From contig NZ_JAUYTR010000023.1 in the NCBI RefSeq assembly GCF_030695065.1, positions 372,001 through 436,000 of the forward strand: 64,000 nt of DNA, read 5' to 3'. Below, piece by piece: positions 36,515 to 45,486 of the stretch; position 1 is the stretch's first letter; each line of letters opens with the position of its first letter. The position numbers were made by a program, and so were the translations under genes. This DNA is from Sediminibacterium sp. (GTDB lineage Bacteria; Bacteroidota; Bacteroidia; Chitinophagales; Chitinophagaceae). Below the pieces are notes generated by a model that saw only the letters and a list, made by a program, of their open reading frames with translations, was not told the DNA's origin and ran no database searches.

Positions 36515-38383
36515 ATGTTTTCAAAATACGATGTAATAGTAGTGGGCGCTGGACATGCAGGATGTGAGGCAGCAGCGGCAGCTGCCAACTTGGGTAGCTC
36601 CGTTTTGTTGATTACCATGAATATGCAAACCATTGCCCAAATGAGTTGCAACCCTGCAATGGGTGGAATTGCAAAAGGACAAATTGTTAGAGAGATAGAT
36701 GCAATGGGTGGATACAGTGGAATCATCACCGACCTAAGTACCATTCAATTCAGAATGCTAAACTTAAGTAAGGGACCAGCAATGTGGAGCCCAAGAGCAC
36801 AAAATGATCGAATGCTTTTTGCTGCAAAATGGAGAGAATGGCTAGAAAAAACACCTAACGTAGATTTTTACCAAGACATGGTAAAAGAAATTATTATTAA
36901 GAACAACAAAGCATGTGGGGTAATTACAGGTCTTGGTCACGAGATTATGGCTGAGTCTGTAGTAGTTACTAGTGGTACTTTTTTAAATGGAGTGATACAT
37001 ATTGGAGAAAAACAGTTTGGAGGTGGTCGTGTTGCAGAAAAAGCAGCAACTGGAATTACAGAACAATTGGTTGCTTTAGGATTTGAAAGTGATAGATTAA
37101 AAACTGGTACACCTCCAAGAGTAGATGGTAGAAGCTTGGACTATTCAAAAATGGAAGAACAAAAGGGAGACGAACATATAGTTGGTTTTTCTTATATAAA
37201 TATTCCTAAAGTAAAAGCGGAAAACCAAAGGAGTTGTTTTATTACCTACACCAACCAAACGGTGCACGATTTATTAAAAACAGGTTTTGACAGATCACCC
37301 ATGTATCAGGGAAGAATAGAAGGTGTAGGTCCAAGATACTGTCCAAGTATTGAAGATAAAATCAGTCGATTTGCAGATAGGGACAGGCATCAATTATTCG
37401 TGGAACCAGAAGGTTGGGATACAGTTGAAATTTATGTAAATGGCTTCTCAACTTCTCTACCCGAAGAAGTTCAAATGGCTGCACTAAGACAAGTTCCTGG
37501 ATTTGAAAAATGTAAAATATTTAGACCAGGATATGCAATTGAGTATGACTATTTTATGCCGACTCAATTAACACATGCTTTAGAAACAAAACAAATCAGT
37601 CATTTATTTTTTGCAGGTCAAATTAACGGAACAACCGGATATGAAGAAGCAGCTTGTCAAGGTTTAATGGCTGGCATAAATGCACACCAAAAAGCAAAAA
37701 ATTTGGAACCCTTTATCCTAAAAAGATCAGAAGCTTATATTGGCGTTTTGGTAGACGACTTAATAAATAAAGGCACCGACGAACCGTATAGAATGTTTAC
37801 CAGTAGAGCAGAGTTTAGAACACTCCTAAGACAAGACAATGCCGATATAAGATTAACAGAAAAAAGTTATAAAATTGGGTTGGCTTCAGAAGGTAGAATG
37901 AAAGCGGTTGATATTAAAAAAACAGAAGTTTCCTTTGTAAAAGATACCCTTAAAAACTATTCAGTAGAACCAAATGAAATAAACGAATATTTAACCAGTA
38001 TTCAATCTGCAACAATTACAGAAAAACAAAAAGCATCAAAAATTATTTTAAGACCGAATGTAACCCTAGCAAATTTGCAAGACTCGCTTCCAACCTTAAA
38101 AGAAACATTGCATGAAATATCTGATGATTCCCTGCTTCAATCAGAAATACAAATCAAGTATGAACGCTATATTGAGAAAGAGCAACAACTTGTAGATAAA
38201 ATGAGTGATTTGGAGAACATGGTGATTCCGACCAACTTTGATTATACCAAACTCAGTGCATTATCCAATGAAGCATTACAAAAAATGAAAAAAATTCAAC
38301 CCAGCACATTGGGACAAGCTAGCAGAATCAGCGGTGTAAATCCTTCAGATATACAAATTCTAATGGTTTACATGGGTAGATAA
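36515..38383 (+). CDS. mnmG: tRNA uridine-5-carboxymethylaminomethyl modification enzyme MnmG
   Basis: FAD-binding partner of MnmE in wobble uridine modification (xm5U34) of several tRNAs. 622 residues, normal for the family. FAD Rossmann motif VVGAGHAGCEAAAAA at residues 7-21; MSCNPAMGGIAKGQIVREIDAMGG (the PROSITE-like GidA block) near 47-70; GTPPRVDGRSLD; a second signature GQINGTTGYEEAACQGLMAG near 367-386; and a C-terminal helical MnmE-binding region (RISGVNPSDIQIL). MnmE is not in the window. It has its own promoter and a TTG-started gene follows. Confidence 0.97.
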   Translation: MFSKYDVIVVGAGHAGCEAAAAAANLGSSVLLITMNMQTIAQMSCNPAMGGIAKGQIVREIDAMGGYSGIITDLSTIQFRMLNLSKGPAMWSPRAQNDRMLFAAKWREWLEKTPNVDFYQDMVKEIIIKNNKACGVITGLGHEIMAESVVVTSGTFLNGVIHIGEKQFGGGRVAEKAATGITEQLVALGFESDRLKTGTPPRVDGRSLDYSKMEEQKGDEHIVGFSYINIPKVKAENQRSCFITYTNQTVHDLLKTGFDRSPMYQGRIEGVGPRYCPSIEDKISRFADRDRHQLFVEPEGWDTVEIYVNGFSTSLPEEVQMAALRQVPGFEKCKIFRPGYAIEYDYFMPTQLTHALETKQISHLFFAGQINGTTGYEEAACQGLMAGINAHQKAKNLEPFILKRSEAYIGVLVDDLINKGTDEPYRMFTSRAEFRTLLRQDNADIRLTEKSYKIGLASEGRMKAVDIKKTEVSFVKDTLKNYSVEPNEINEYLTSIQSATITEKQKASKIILRPNVTLANLQDSLPTLKETLHEISDDSLLQSEIQIKYERYIEKEQQLVDKMSDLENMVIPTNFDYTKLSALSNEALQKMKKIQPSTLGQASRISGVNPSDIQILMVYMGR

Positions 38384-38407
38384 GTTAACTTCAGGAAAAC
38401 AAATCTT

Positions 38408-40831
38408 TTGAAGCGAATCCTAAAATGGTTGGCTTATGGTTTCGCTAGTATAAGTCTATTCATTATACTGGCGTATTTTATTGCTAGTATTTATATTGAA
38501 CAAAACAAATATAAACTACTAGTAGAAGCGCGTAAGTCTATAGAAAAAAAATACCATAGCGTTGTCGAAATCAAAAACATTCACTTAAGTTTAATAGAGC
38601 AATTTCCAAATTTATCTATACAGTTAGATCATATAGATGTTAAAGGGCCAATGTATGGCGCGCATCATCAAAAACTATTTACGGCTAAAAAAGTATCCCT
38701 TAGAATAAAACCCTTGCCTTTATTAATTGGAAGTATTGTATTTAGCAAAACAAAAATTAATAATGGACAACTCTTTATTTATACAGACTCACTAGGAAAA
38801 CACAACCTTGATGAATTAAAACAAAAAAGAAAAGCAGAAAATAAATCTACATTTCCAATGCCAGAAAATATTGAATTGAATGAATTTAATATCATCATCA
38901 AAGACGATCAAAAATTAAAGAACTTTCAATTCAACATAAAAAAATTACAAGTACTAACCAATAAAACAGGTGAAATAACTGAACTAACTATAAAAAAAGA
39001 AATGACTGTTCGGTCGTTAACATTTAATCATTTAAAAGGAAGCTTCTTAAAAAATCAAATACTAAAAGGGAAATATACATTACAACTAAATAATAAAATT
39101 CAAACACTATCGGTTAACAACATATCCTTAATAATTGGATCAATACCGTTTAATATACAAGGCATTTTTGATTTAAAAAAAGATGGACAGTTCAAATTAA
39201 ATATATCAACGAAAAGTATTCCATTTGATATTGCACAATTATTTCTTACAAAGAATATTAATCGAGTATTGAAGTTCATAACAATTACAAAACCATTATC
39301 AATTGATGCAACTATTACAGGCCCTTTAAATGGAGGTGAACCACATGTAATTGCAAACTGGGAAACGAAACAGACAATAATTGGTACGAATCAAATTCAA
39401 TTTACCAAAGCAGATGTAAAGGGGAGTTTTAATAACCAAGTAAAAAAAGAACAAACACCGTCAGATTCAAACAGTACAATCTTATTAACTAAACTAACTG
39501 GTGATTGGCATAGCATTCCTATTAAAACCACAAATATTCAATTAAACAATCTTACTAATCCAAATTTAAAAGGAGGCTTTAGCAGTCAATTTGATTTAAC
39601 AAAATTAAATTTACCCTTGAATACAGAAAATATAATCATTAAAAAAGGTTTAGGTATAATTAACATTAACTATGAGGGCCCATTAAATAATATATTGGAG
39701 AGTAATACTAAAATTACAGGCAGATTACAAATTGTTAATGGAGAAATATATATAAAACCCATTCAAAAAGACATCATTAATACTCAAGCTGAGATTAATC
39801 TAAATAATAATACGGTTGAAATAAAAAATTTAACGGCTAGAACAAAAGATGGTAGTAATATAAATGTAACAGGCGTTTCTACAAACTCACTTTCAGCAAT
39901 TCCTAATACTCCCGGGAAAGCAAATATTGTACTAAACATAAAGAGTCCATATTTAGATTTAAATAATTTTAGCACCACACTACAACATAATTTCAAAAAA
40001 GGTAAAAAGCCTATTAAGACAACTTTTAGTAAAATTGACCATTTACTTGAAAACGAAACTATTCATATCAATTTAGAAGCAAAGTCAATAAAATGGCAAA
40101 AACTAACAACCACAAATCTAAAATCATCCATTAGTTTAAAAACGGGAATATGGGAACTTAGTAGTTTAAGTATGAATATGGGAAAAGGAAATATTCAGTT
40201 ATCCTCAAAAATAATTTACGATAAGGGTGTAAAAACACTATTTGCCAAGTACAATATTATTGGCGTTAAAGCCGATGAGCTATTATATGGAATGGGTAAT
40301 TTTAACTTACCGGGTATTTCCTATAAAAATATTCGTGGTATACTATTTATCAAGGGTCAATTAATAGGGCCAATTAACCAACAAGGCGGCTTTAATCCAA
40401 ATAAAATTAAAGCGCATTTGAATTTTCAATTAAATCAAGGTGCGTTATTGAACTATCCACCATTAATTAAAATACAAGAACATATATTTAAAAAACGCAA
40501 ACTTGATTCTTTGCAGTTTTCAAACATTCAGAATGAAATAACTATACAAAATGGAAATATTCATATTCCTAGAATGGAAATAGCCACATCCGCACTAAAT
40601 CTATTTGTTGGTGGAGATTATGGTCTTAATGGAAAAACAAACTTACATATTCAAATTCCATTAAATAATATTACTAAGAGAGATCAATCCAAAAAGATGC
40701 TAAATGTCTCCAATAAAGAAAAGGGTGGAACAAGTATTTTTTTAAGCGCAATATCAGATGAAACCGGACATATTAAATTAAAAATAGACCCCAATGGAGC
40801 TAGATACAAAAAAGAACAAATAGCACAATAA
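38408..40831 (+). CDS. Large AsmA-like protein
   Basis: An 807-residue protein with one N-terminal membrane anchor (about residues 7-30) and a long periplasmic body. The segment IKNIHLSLIEQFPNLSIQLDHIDVKG and the VSLRIKPLPLLIGSIVFSKTKINNG block are typical of AsmA-family proteins, which form beta-taco bridges for phospholipid movement to the outer membrane. The gene is notably rich in Asn, Lys and Ile. The start is TTG at 38408; no ATG fits the anchor. It lies 24 bases after mnmG. Function in lipid transport is family-based. Confidence 0.75.
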   Translation: MKRILKWLAYGFASISLFIILAYFIASIYIEQNKYKLLVEARKSIEKKYHSVVEIKNIHLSLIEQFPNLSIQLDHIDVKGPMYGAHHQKLFTAKKVSLRIKPLPLLIGSIVFSKTKINNGQLFIYTDSLGKHNLDELKQKRKAENKSTFPMPENIELNEFNIIIKDDQKLKNFQFNIKKLQVLTNKTGEITELTIKKEMTVRSLTFNHLKGSFLKNQILKGKYTLQLNNKIQTLSVNNISLIIGSIPFNIQGIFDLKKDGQFKLNISTKSIPFDIAQLFLTKNINRVLKFITITKPLSIDATITGPLNGGEPHVIANWETKQTIIGTNQIQFTKADVKGSFNNQVKKEQTPSDSNSTILLTKLTGDWHSIPIKTTNIQLNNLTNPNLKGGFSSQFDLTKLNLPLNTENIIIKKGLGIININYEGPLNNILESNTKITGRLQIVNGEIYIKPIQKDIINTQAEINLNNNTVEIKNLTARTKDGSNINVTGVSTNSLSAIPNTPGKANIVLNIKSPYLDLNNFSTTLQHNFKKGKKPIKTTFSKIDHLLENETIHINLEAKSIKWQKLTTTNLKSSISLKTGIWELSSLSMNMGKGNIQLSSKIIYDKGVKTLFAKYNIIGVKADELLYGMGNFNLPGISYKNIRGILFIKGQLIGPINQQGGFNPNKIKAHLNFQLNQGALLNYPPLIKIQEHIFKKRKLDSLQFSNIQNEITIQNGNIHIPRMEIATSALNLFVGGDYGLNGKTNLHIQIPLNNITKRDQSKKMLNVSNKEKGGTSIFLSAISDETGHIKLKIDPNGARYKKEQIAQ

Positions 40832-40891
40832 GCCCCTCACCCATTCATCATAATAATAAAGCGCAAAAATTTATTAGATTAACAATTTTAG

Positions 40892-40899
40892 TAGCTTTA
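40892..40899 (+). promoter_or_regulatory. Promoter -7 box of the amidohydrolase pair
   Basis: TAGCTTTA agrees with TAnnTTTG at 7 of 8 positions and lies 25 bases before the ATG at 40925. The -33 element is not clear. Confidence 0.4.
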
Positions 40900-40924
40900 G
40901 AATCCTACTTAAACAACCTTACTT

Positions 40925-43900
40925 ATGAGAAAAATCAAGTTGTTGTTTTCTTGTTTGGTATTGACAACCATGTTGCATGCCCAAGAAACATTTCCAGTGA
41001 ACGGTGTAGCAGATAAAAGAGATGGCTGCTATGCATTCACCAATGCCACCATTGTTAAAGATGCCCAGAGTACCATACAAAACGGTATAATGGTTATTAG
41101 AGATGGTAAAATTATTGCGGTTGGAACAAATGTGACTGTTCCAAAAGATGCAGTAGTTATAGATTGTAAAGACAAGTTCATCTATCCATCTTTTATAGAC
41201 ATTTATTCAGACTATGGAATGCCTCAGGTTCAAAGACCTACAGGAGGCGGGGGTTTTGGTGGTCCAGCTCAACTTACAAATAATCAAAAAGGAGCTTATG
41301 GTTGGAATCAAGCATTAAAATCTGAAGTGAATGCTTATAAAATTTTCAGCGTAGATGATGCTAAGGCTAAGCCAATGCGCGAAGCCGGATTTGGAACAGT
41401 TCTTACACACCAAAAAGATGGAATTGTAAGAGGTACTGGTGCTGTAGTAACTTTATCTGGAGAAAAGGACAATTTTGTAATAGTAAAAGAAAAAGCTGCT
41501 GCGCACTATTCTTTTAACAAAGGCACTTCAACTCAAAGTTATCCCTCTTCATTAATGGGTTCTATAGCCCTTTTAAGACAAACCTATAACGATGCAGCTT
41601 GGTACAAAAACAATCCAGAAGCGGCAACTAAAGAAGGATTTAATATTACGCTACAATATTTTAATTCCAATCAAACCCTCCCACAAATATTTGATGTTCA
41701 AGACCGAGGAGTTGATTTATGGAATGTACTAAGAGCAGATAGAATAGGTGATGAATTTGGCGTTCAATATATTCTGAAATCTACTGGTAAAGAATACCAA
41801 AGAATAAAAGAAGTAGCTGCTACAAAAGCTCCAATGATTGTTACTCTAAATTTTCCACAAGCACAAGATGTGGAAGATCCTAATGATGCAAGAATGGTTT
41901 CATTGGCCGATATGAAAAATTGGGAATTAGGACCAACCAATCCTGCGGCAATTGAAAAAGCGGGTATACCTTTTTGTTTAACCACTTCTGATTTAAGAGA
42001 TCCAAAATCTTTTTTAAGCAATCTTAGAAAAGCAATAGAATATGGTTTGTCTGAAAAAGCTGCAATGGAGGCATTAACCAAAAATCCAGCAACTTGGTTA
42101 GGTGTATATGATAAGGTAGGTAGTTTAGAAGAGGGCAAAATAGCCAACTTCGTTATTTCTACCGCTCCGGTATTTTCTGAAAAATCAATCATTCTTCAAA
42201 ACTGGGTAAACGGAAACAAATATGCAATTAAAGAAGATGCTTGGAAAGGTATTAATGGTAACTATACTTTAATGGTAAATTCAGACAACGGAACACAAAA
42301 TTATTCATTAGAAGTAAAATCAAATAATTCTGCCACTTTAGTTGGGAAAGATACATTGTCTACTAGATTTAGCTATGATGGCAAAGTGGTAAAAATCAGT
42401 TTTGCTCCAATGCAAAGAAGAATGGGTGGAGTTGGACGTGTTGGAATGGGAGCTGGAGCAAATGCGGTAGCACCATTACCAGCAAATGCAGCCAAATTAA
42501 GTGGATTTAGCAATGGTAATAGCTGGAATGGAACTGGTGTAGATTCTTTAGGAAATCATATTACTTGGTCTGCAGAAGAAGTAAGTTTAACTACAGCAAA
42601 GGCAGAAGAATCAAAATCAAAATCTATTCCAAAAACCAGTAAATCTTTTTATCCTTTTACTGCATTTGGTAACGACGAAGAAAATATTCCAAAAGCAGAA
42701 ACCATCTTATTCAAAAATGCTACTGTTTGGACTAGTGAGAAAGCGGGCAAACTAGACGGTACAGATGTATTGGTTAAGAACGGAAAAATTGCAAAAGTTG
42801 GAAAGGGATTAAGTGATGCTACTGCTAAAGTGATTGACGCAACCGGAAAACACTTGACTGCAGGAATTATAGACGAACACTCTCATATTGCATCAGCATC
42901 TACTAATGAGGGCGGACAATCTGTTACATCGGAAGTAAGAATGCAAGACAACCTTGATCCAGATGATATCAATATTTATAGACAATTAAGTGGTGGTGTT
43001 ACCAGCTCTCATATTCTTCATGGATCTGCCAACACAATTGGCGGACAAACTCAATTAATTAAACTTCGTTGGGGTAAAGACGATAAAGGATTAATGTTTG
43101 AAGGCGCTGATCCATTTATAAAATTTGCTTTAGGTGAAAACGTAAAGCGCTCTTCATCTACTCAAGGAAATACTCGTTTTCCTGATTCTAGAATGGGTGT
43201 TGAGCAGGTATTAAACGATGCCTTTAATAGGGCTAAAATTTATGAAGCTGCTAAAAAAGAGCACGAAGCAAATAGCAAGAAAAAAGGTGCTACAACAAGT
43301 ACTTTTAGAAAAGACCTTGAGCTTGAAACCTTAGTAGAAATAATGAACAGCAAACGCTTTATTACTTGTCATAGTTATGTAGCAAGTGAAATTGTGGTGG
43401 CTATGCGTGTTGCAGAAAAATATGGTTTTAAGGTAAATACATTCACCCATATTTTAGAAGGCTATAAAGTGGCAGATAAAATGAAAGCACATGGTGCAGC
43501 AGTTTCTACCTTCTCTGATTGGTGGGCTTACAAAAATGAAGTGCAAGACGCCATTCCTTATAATGCAGCAATTATGCACAAAGTTGGTTTAAACGTTGCT
43601 ATTAATTCTGATGATGCTGAAATGGCACGTCGCTTAAATCAAGAAGCTGCAAAAAGTGTAAAATATGGTGGAATGAGTGAGATAGATGCCTTAAACATGG
43701 TTACCATCAATCCGGCTAAAATGTTACATGTAGACAGTAAAGTAGGAAGCATTAAAGAAGGAAAAGATGCCGACTTGGTTTTATGGTCTGCTCATCCATT
43801 GAGTATTTATGCAAAATCACTGTACACAGTTGTAGATGGAACTATTTTCTTTGACCGTGCTAAAGATGAAGCAATGAGAAAAGATGTAAAGGCAGAACGT

Positions 43901-44071
43901 ACACGCTTAATCAGCAAAATGGTGGGTGAAAAAAGAACGGGTGCTCCAATGGCTCCATTTACACCAAGCTTTAAATACGTACATACTTGTTTAGACCATG
44001 GACATAAATTGGGCTTACTAGAAATTGAAGCGGGTGAAGAAGAAGGTATTGAACACAATAGCAACCACTAA
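40925..44071 (+). CDS. Tandem two-domain secreted amidohydrolase
   Basis: A 1048-residue exported protein (signal peptide ending LHAQ, residue 19) with two amidohydrolase-fold units. Unit 1 (about 30-430) keeps the fold (CKDKFIYPSFIDIYSDYG; PATWLGVYDKVGSLEEGKIANFV) but has no HxH metal motif. Unit 2 (about 590-1000) is complete: HLTAGIIDEHSHIAS supplies HxH, CHSYVAS and FTHILEG the further His residues, and INSDDAEMARRL the catalytic Asp. A Gly/Ala-rich linker separates them. Only the second half should be enzymatic. Its substrate, perhaps a peptide or cyclic amide as in Xaa-Pro/imidazolonepropionase relatives, is unknown. A degenerate relative follows 10 bases downstream. Confidence 0.88.
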   Translation: MRKIKLLFSCLVLTTMLHAQETFPVNGVADKRDGCYAFTNATIVKDAQSTIQNGIMVIRDGKIIAVGTNVTVPKDAVVIDCKDKFIYPSFIDIYSDYGMPQVQRPTGGGGFGGPAQLTNNQKGAYGWNQALKSEVNAYKIFSVDDAKAKPMREAGFGTVLTHQKDGIVRGTGAVVTLSGEKDNFVIVKEKAAAHYSFNKGTSTQSYPSSLMGSIALLRQTYNDAAWYKNNPEAATKEGFNITLQYFNSNQTLPQIFDVQDRGVDLWNVLRADRIGDEFGVQYILKSTGKEYQRIKEVAATKAPMIVTLNFPQAQDVEDPNDARMVSLADMKNWELGPTNPAAIEKAGIPFCLTTSDLRDPKSFLSNLRKAIEYGLSEKAAMEALTKNPATWLGVYDKVGSLEEGKIANFVISTAPVFSEKSIILQNWVNGNKYAIKEDAWKGINGNYTLMVNSDNGTQNYSLEVKSNNSATLVGKDTLSTRFSYDGKVVKISFAPMQRRMGGVGRVGMGAGANAVAPLPANAAKLSGFSNGNSWNGTGVDSLGNHITWSAEEVSLTTAKAEESKSKSIPKTSKSFYPFTAFGNDEENIPKAETILFKNATVWTSEKAGKLDGTDVLVKNGKIAKVGKGLSDATAKVIDATGKHLTAGIIDEHSHIASASTNEGGQSVTSEVRMQDNLDPDDINIYRQLSGGVTSSHILHGSANTIGGQTQLIKLRWGKDDKGLMFEGADPFIKFALGENVKRSSSTQGNTRFPDSRMGVEQVLNDAFNRAKIYEAAKKEHEANSKKKGATTSTFRKDLELETLVEIMNSKRFITCHSYVASEIVVAMRVAEKYGFKVNTFTHILEGYKVADKMKAHGAAVSTFSDWWAYKNEVQDAIPYNAAIMHKVGLNVAINSDDAEMARRLNQEAAKSVKYGGMSEIDALNMVTINPAKMLHVDSKVGSIKEGKDADLVLWSAHPLSIYAKSLYTVVDGTIFFDRAKDEAMRKDVKAERTRLISKMVGEKRTGAPMAPFTPSFKYVHTCLDHGHKLGLLEIEAGEEEGIEHNSNH

Positions 44072-44081
44072 AAACATTATC

Positions 44082-45398
44082 ATGAAAAAAATTATCATAT
44101 CACTTAGCGCTTTACTCCTTTTAGTTGGAGTTACAAAAGCACAGGAAACCATTTACCCAGCGAAAGCGCAAAAGGGTATTATATTCCTAAAGAATGGAAC
44201 AGTACATATAGGAAATGGAACGGTTATAGAAAATGCCACCATTAAAATGAATAATGGGAAAATTGAAGAAGTTGGAAATAATATAACCATACCCCAAGGA
44301 GATGTTCAGGTTTTTGATGTAACCGGAAAACATATTTATCCTGGACTAATTCTACCTGCATCTAATTTGGGTTTACAAGAAATAAGTGGAGTAAGGGCCA
44401 CAACCGATTTCAATGAAATTGGAGACATGAATCCAAGTATTCGTTCTATTGCAGCCTACAACGCAGATTCAAAAATTACGAATACATTGCGTTCTAATGG
44501 TATTTTATTGGCACACACTGCTCCTGTTGGCTCTTTGCTTGCGGGTCAATCTAGTGTGGTTCAATTAGATGCTTGGCATTGGGAAGATGCTGCATATAAA
44601 ATGGACAATGGTATGCATATATATTTACCCAGCTTATTGGGTCGTCCAGGCGGTAGATTGGGTGCATTATTTGCACAGTTTATGCCTCAAGCACCAACAG
44701 ATCCACTAAAAGCAGCTTTAGATAGAATAGAAATTGTAAAAAAATATTTTAGGGAAGCAAAAGTGTATATTGAAAATACACCCAAAGAAAGCAATTTGAA
44801 ATTGGAGGCTGCTCGAGGGTTGTTTCAGAAAAAACAAAAATTGTTTTTACATGGAAATCAGGTTAAACAGATGTTGTTGGCCATTGATTTTGTAAAAGAG
44901 TTTGGGTTTGATGTAGTAATTGTGGGTGGATCAGAAAGCTGGCAAATAGCTAGCTTATTAAAAAAACATAATATTAGTGTTATTTTAAGTCAAATGCATA
45001 ACCTGCCTACCTTAGACGATGATGATGTAGATATGCCCTATAAAGCACCTTCAGTTTTACAAAAAGCGGGCGTTTTGTTTTGTATAAACGATGATGATCC
45101 ACAAAACAGAGGAAGAAACCTAGCTTTTAATGCAGGAACAGCTGCGGCCTATGGTTTAACTAAAGAAGAAGCACTAAGCGCAATTACATTAAATGCGGCA
45201 AAAATTTTGGGTGCAGATCAAACCACAGGGTCTATAGAAAAAGGTAAAGACGCAAATATTATTATTAGCACTGGGGATATTCTAGATATGCATACCAGCA
45301 TTGTTGAACACGCTTTTATACAAGGAAGAAAGATTGTATTAGACGATAAACACAAACAATTGTATGAGCGATATAAACACAAATATTCAATCAAGTAA
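44082..45398 (+). CDS. Secreted amidohydrolase-like protein lacking the HxH motif
   Basis: A 439-residue exported protein (signal peptide ending TKAQ, residue 20) that resembles unit 1 of the preceding protein. After GKHIYPGL, where amidohydrolases have DxHxH, it reads ILPASNLG, so the metal site is lost. The Asp-rich loop FCINDDDPQNRGRN and the C-terminal TGSIEKGKDANIII remain. I start at ATG 44082, where the signal peptide begins; the longer frame overlaps the previous gene. It is probably a non-catalytic partner of the larger enzyme. Confidence 0.85.
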   Translation: MKKIIISLSALLLLVGVTKAQETIYPAKAQKGIIFLKNGTVHIGNGTVIENATIKMNNGKIEEVGNNITIPQGDVQVFDVTGKHIYPGLILPASNLGLQEISGVRATTDFNEIGDMNPSIRSIAAYNADSKITNTLRSNGILLAHTAPVGSLLAGQSSVVQLDAWHWEDAAYKMDNGMHIYLPSLLGRPGGRLGALFAQFMPQAPTDPLKAALDRIEIVKKYFREAKVYIENTPKESNLKLEAARGLFQKKQKLFLHGNQVKQMLLAIDFVKEFGFDVVIVGGSESWQIASLLKKHNISVILSQMHNLPTLDDDDVDMPYKAPSVLQKAGVLFCINDDDPQNRGRNLAFNAGTAAAYGLTKEEALSAITLNAAKILGADQTTGSIEKGKDANIIISTGDILDMHTSIVEHAFIQGRKIVLDDKHKQLYERYKHKYSIK

Positions 45399-45428
45399 TA
45401 GCAATAAATTCCTTTACTAAATAAGAGA

Positions 45429-45458
45429 AGCCCGGAACATTTTGTTACCGGGCTTTTT
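45429..45458 (+). terminator. Terminator of the amidohydrolase operon
   Basis: AGCCCGG / CCGGGCT stem, extended inside by AACA / TGTT with one bulged A, followed by T5. It lies 31 bases past the stop and ahead of the polA start. Confidence 0.88.
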
Positions 45459-45486
45459 GTATAAGCCTATTTGTTACCTTAGCCAT

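Noticed and set aside
45442..45486. N-terminal extension of polA by 15 residues
   Set aside because: It begins inside the terminator hairpin; the conserved protein start is the ATG at 45487.
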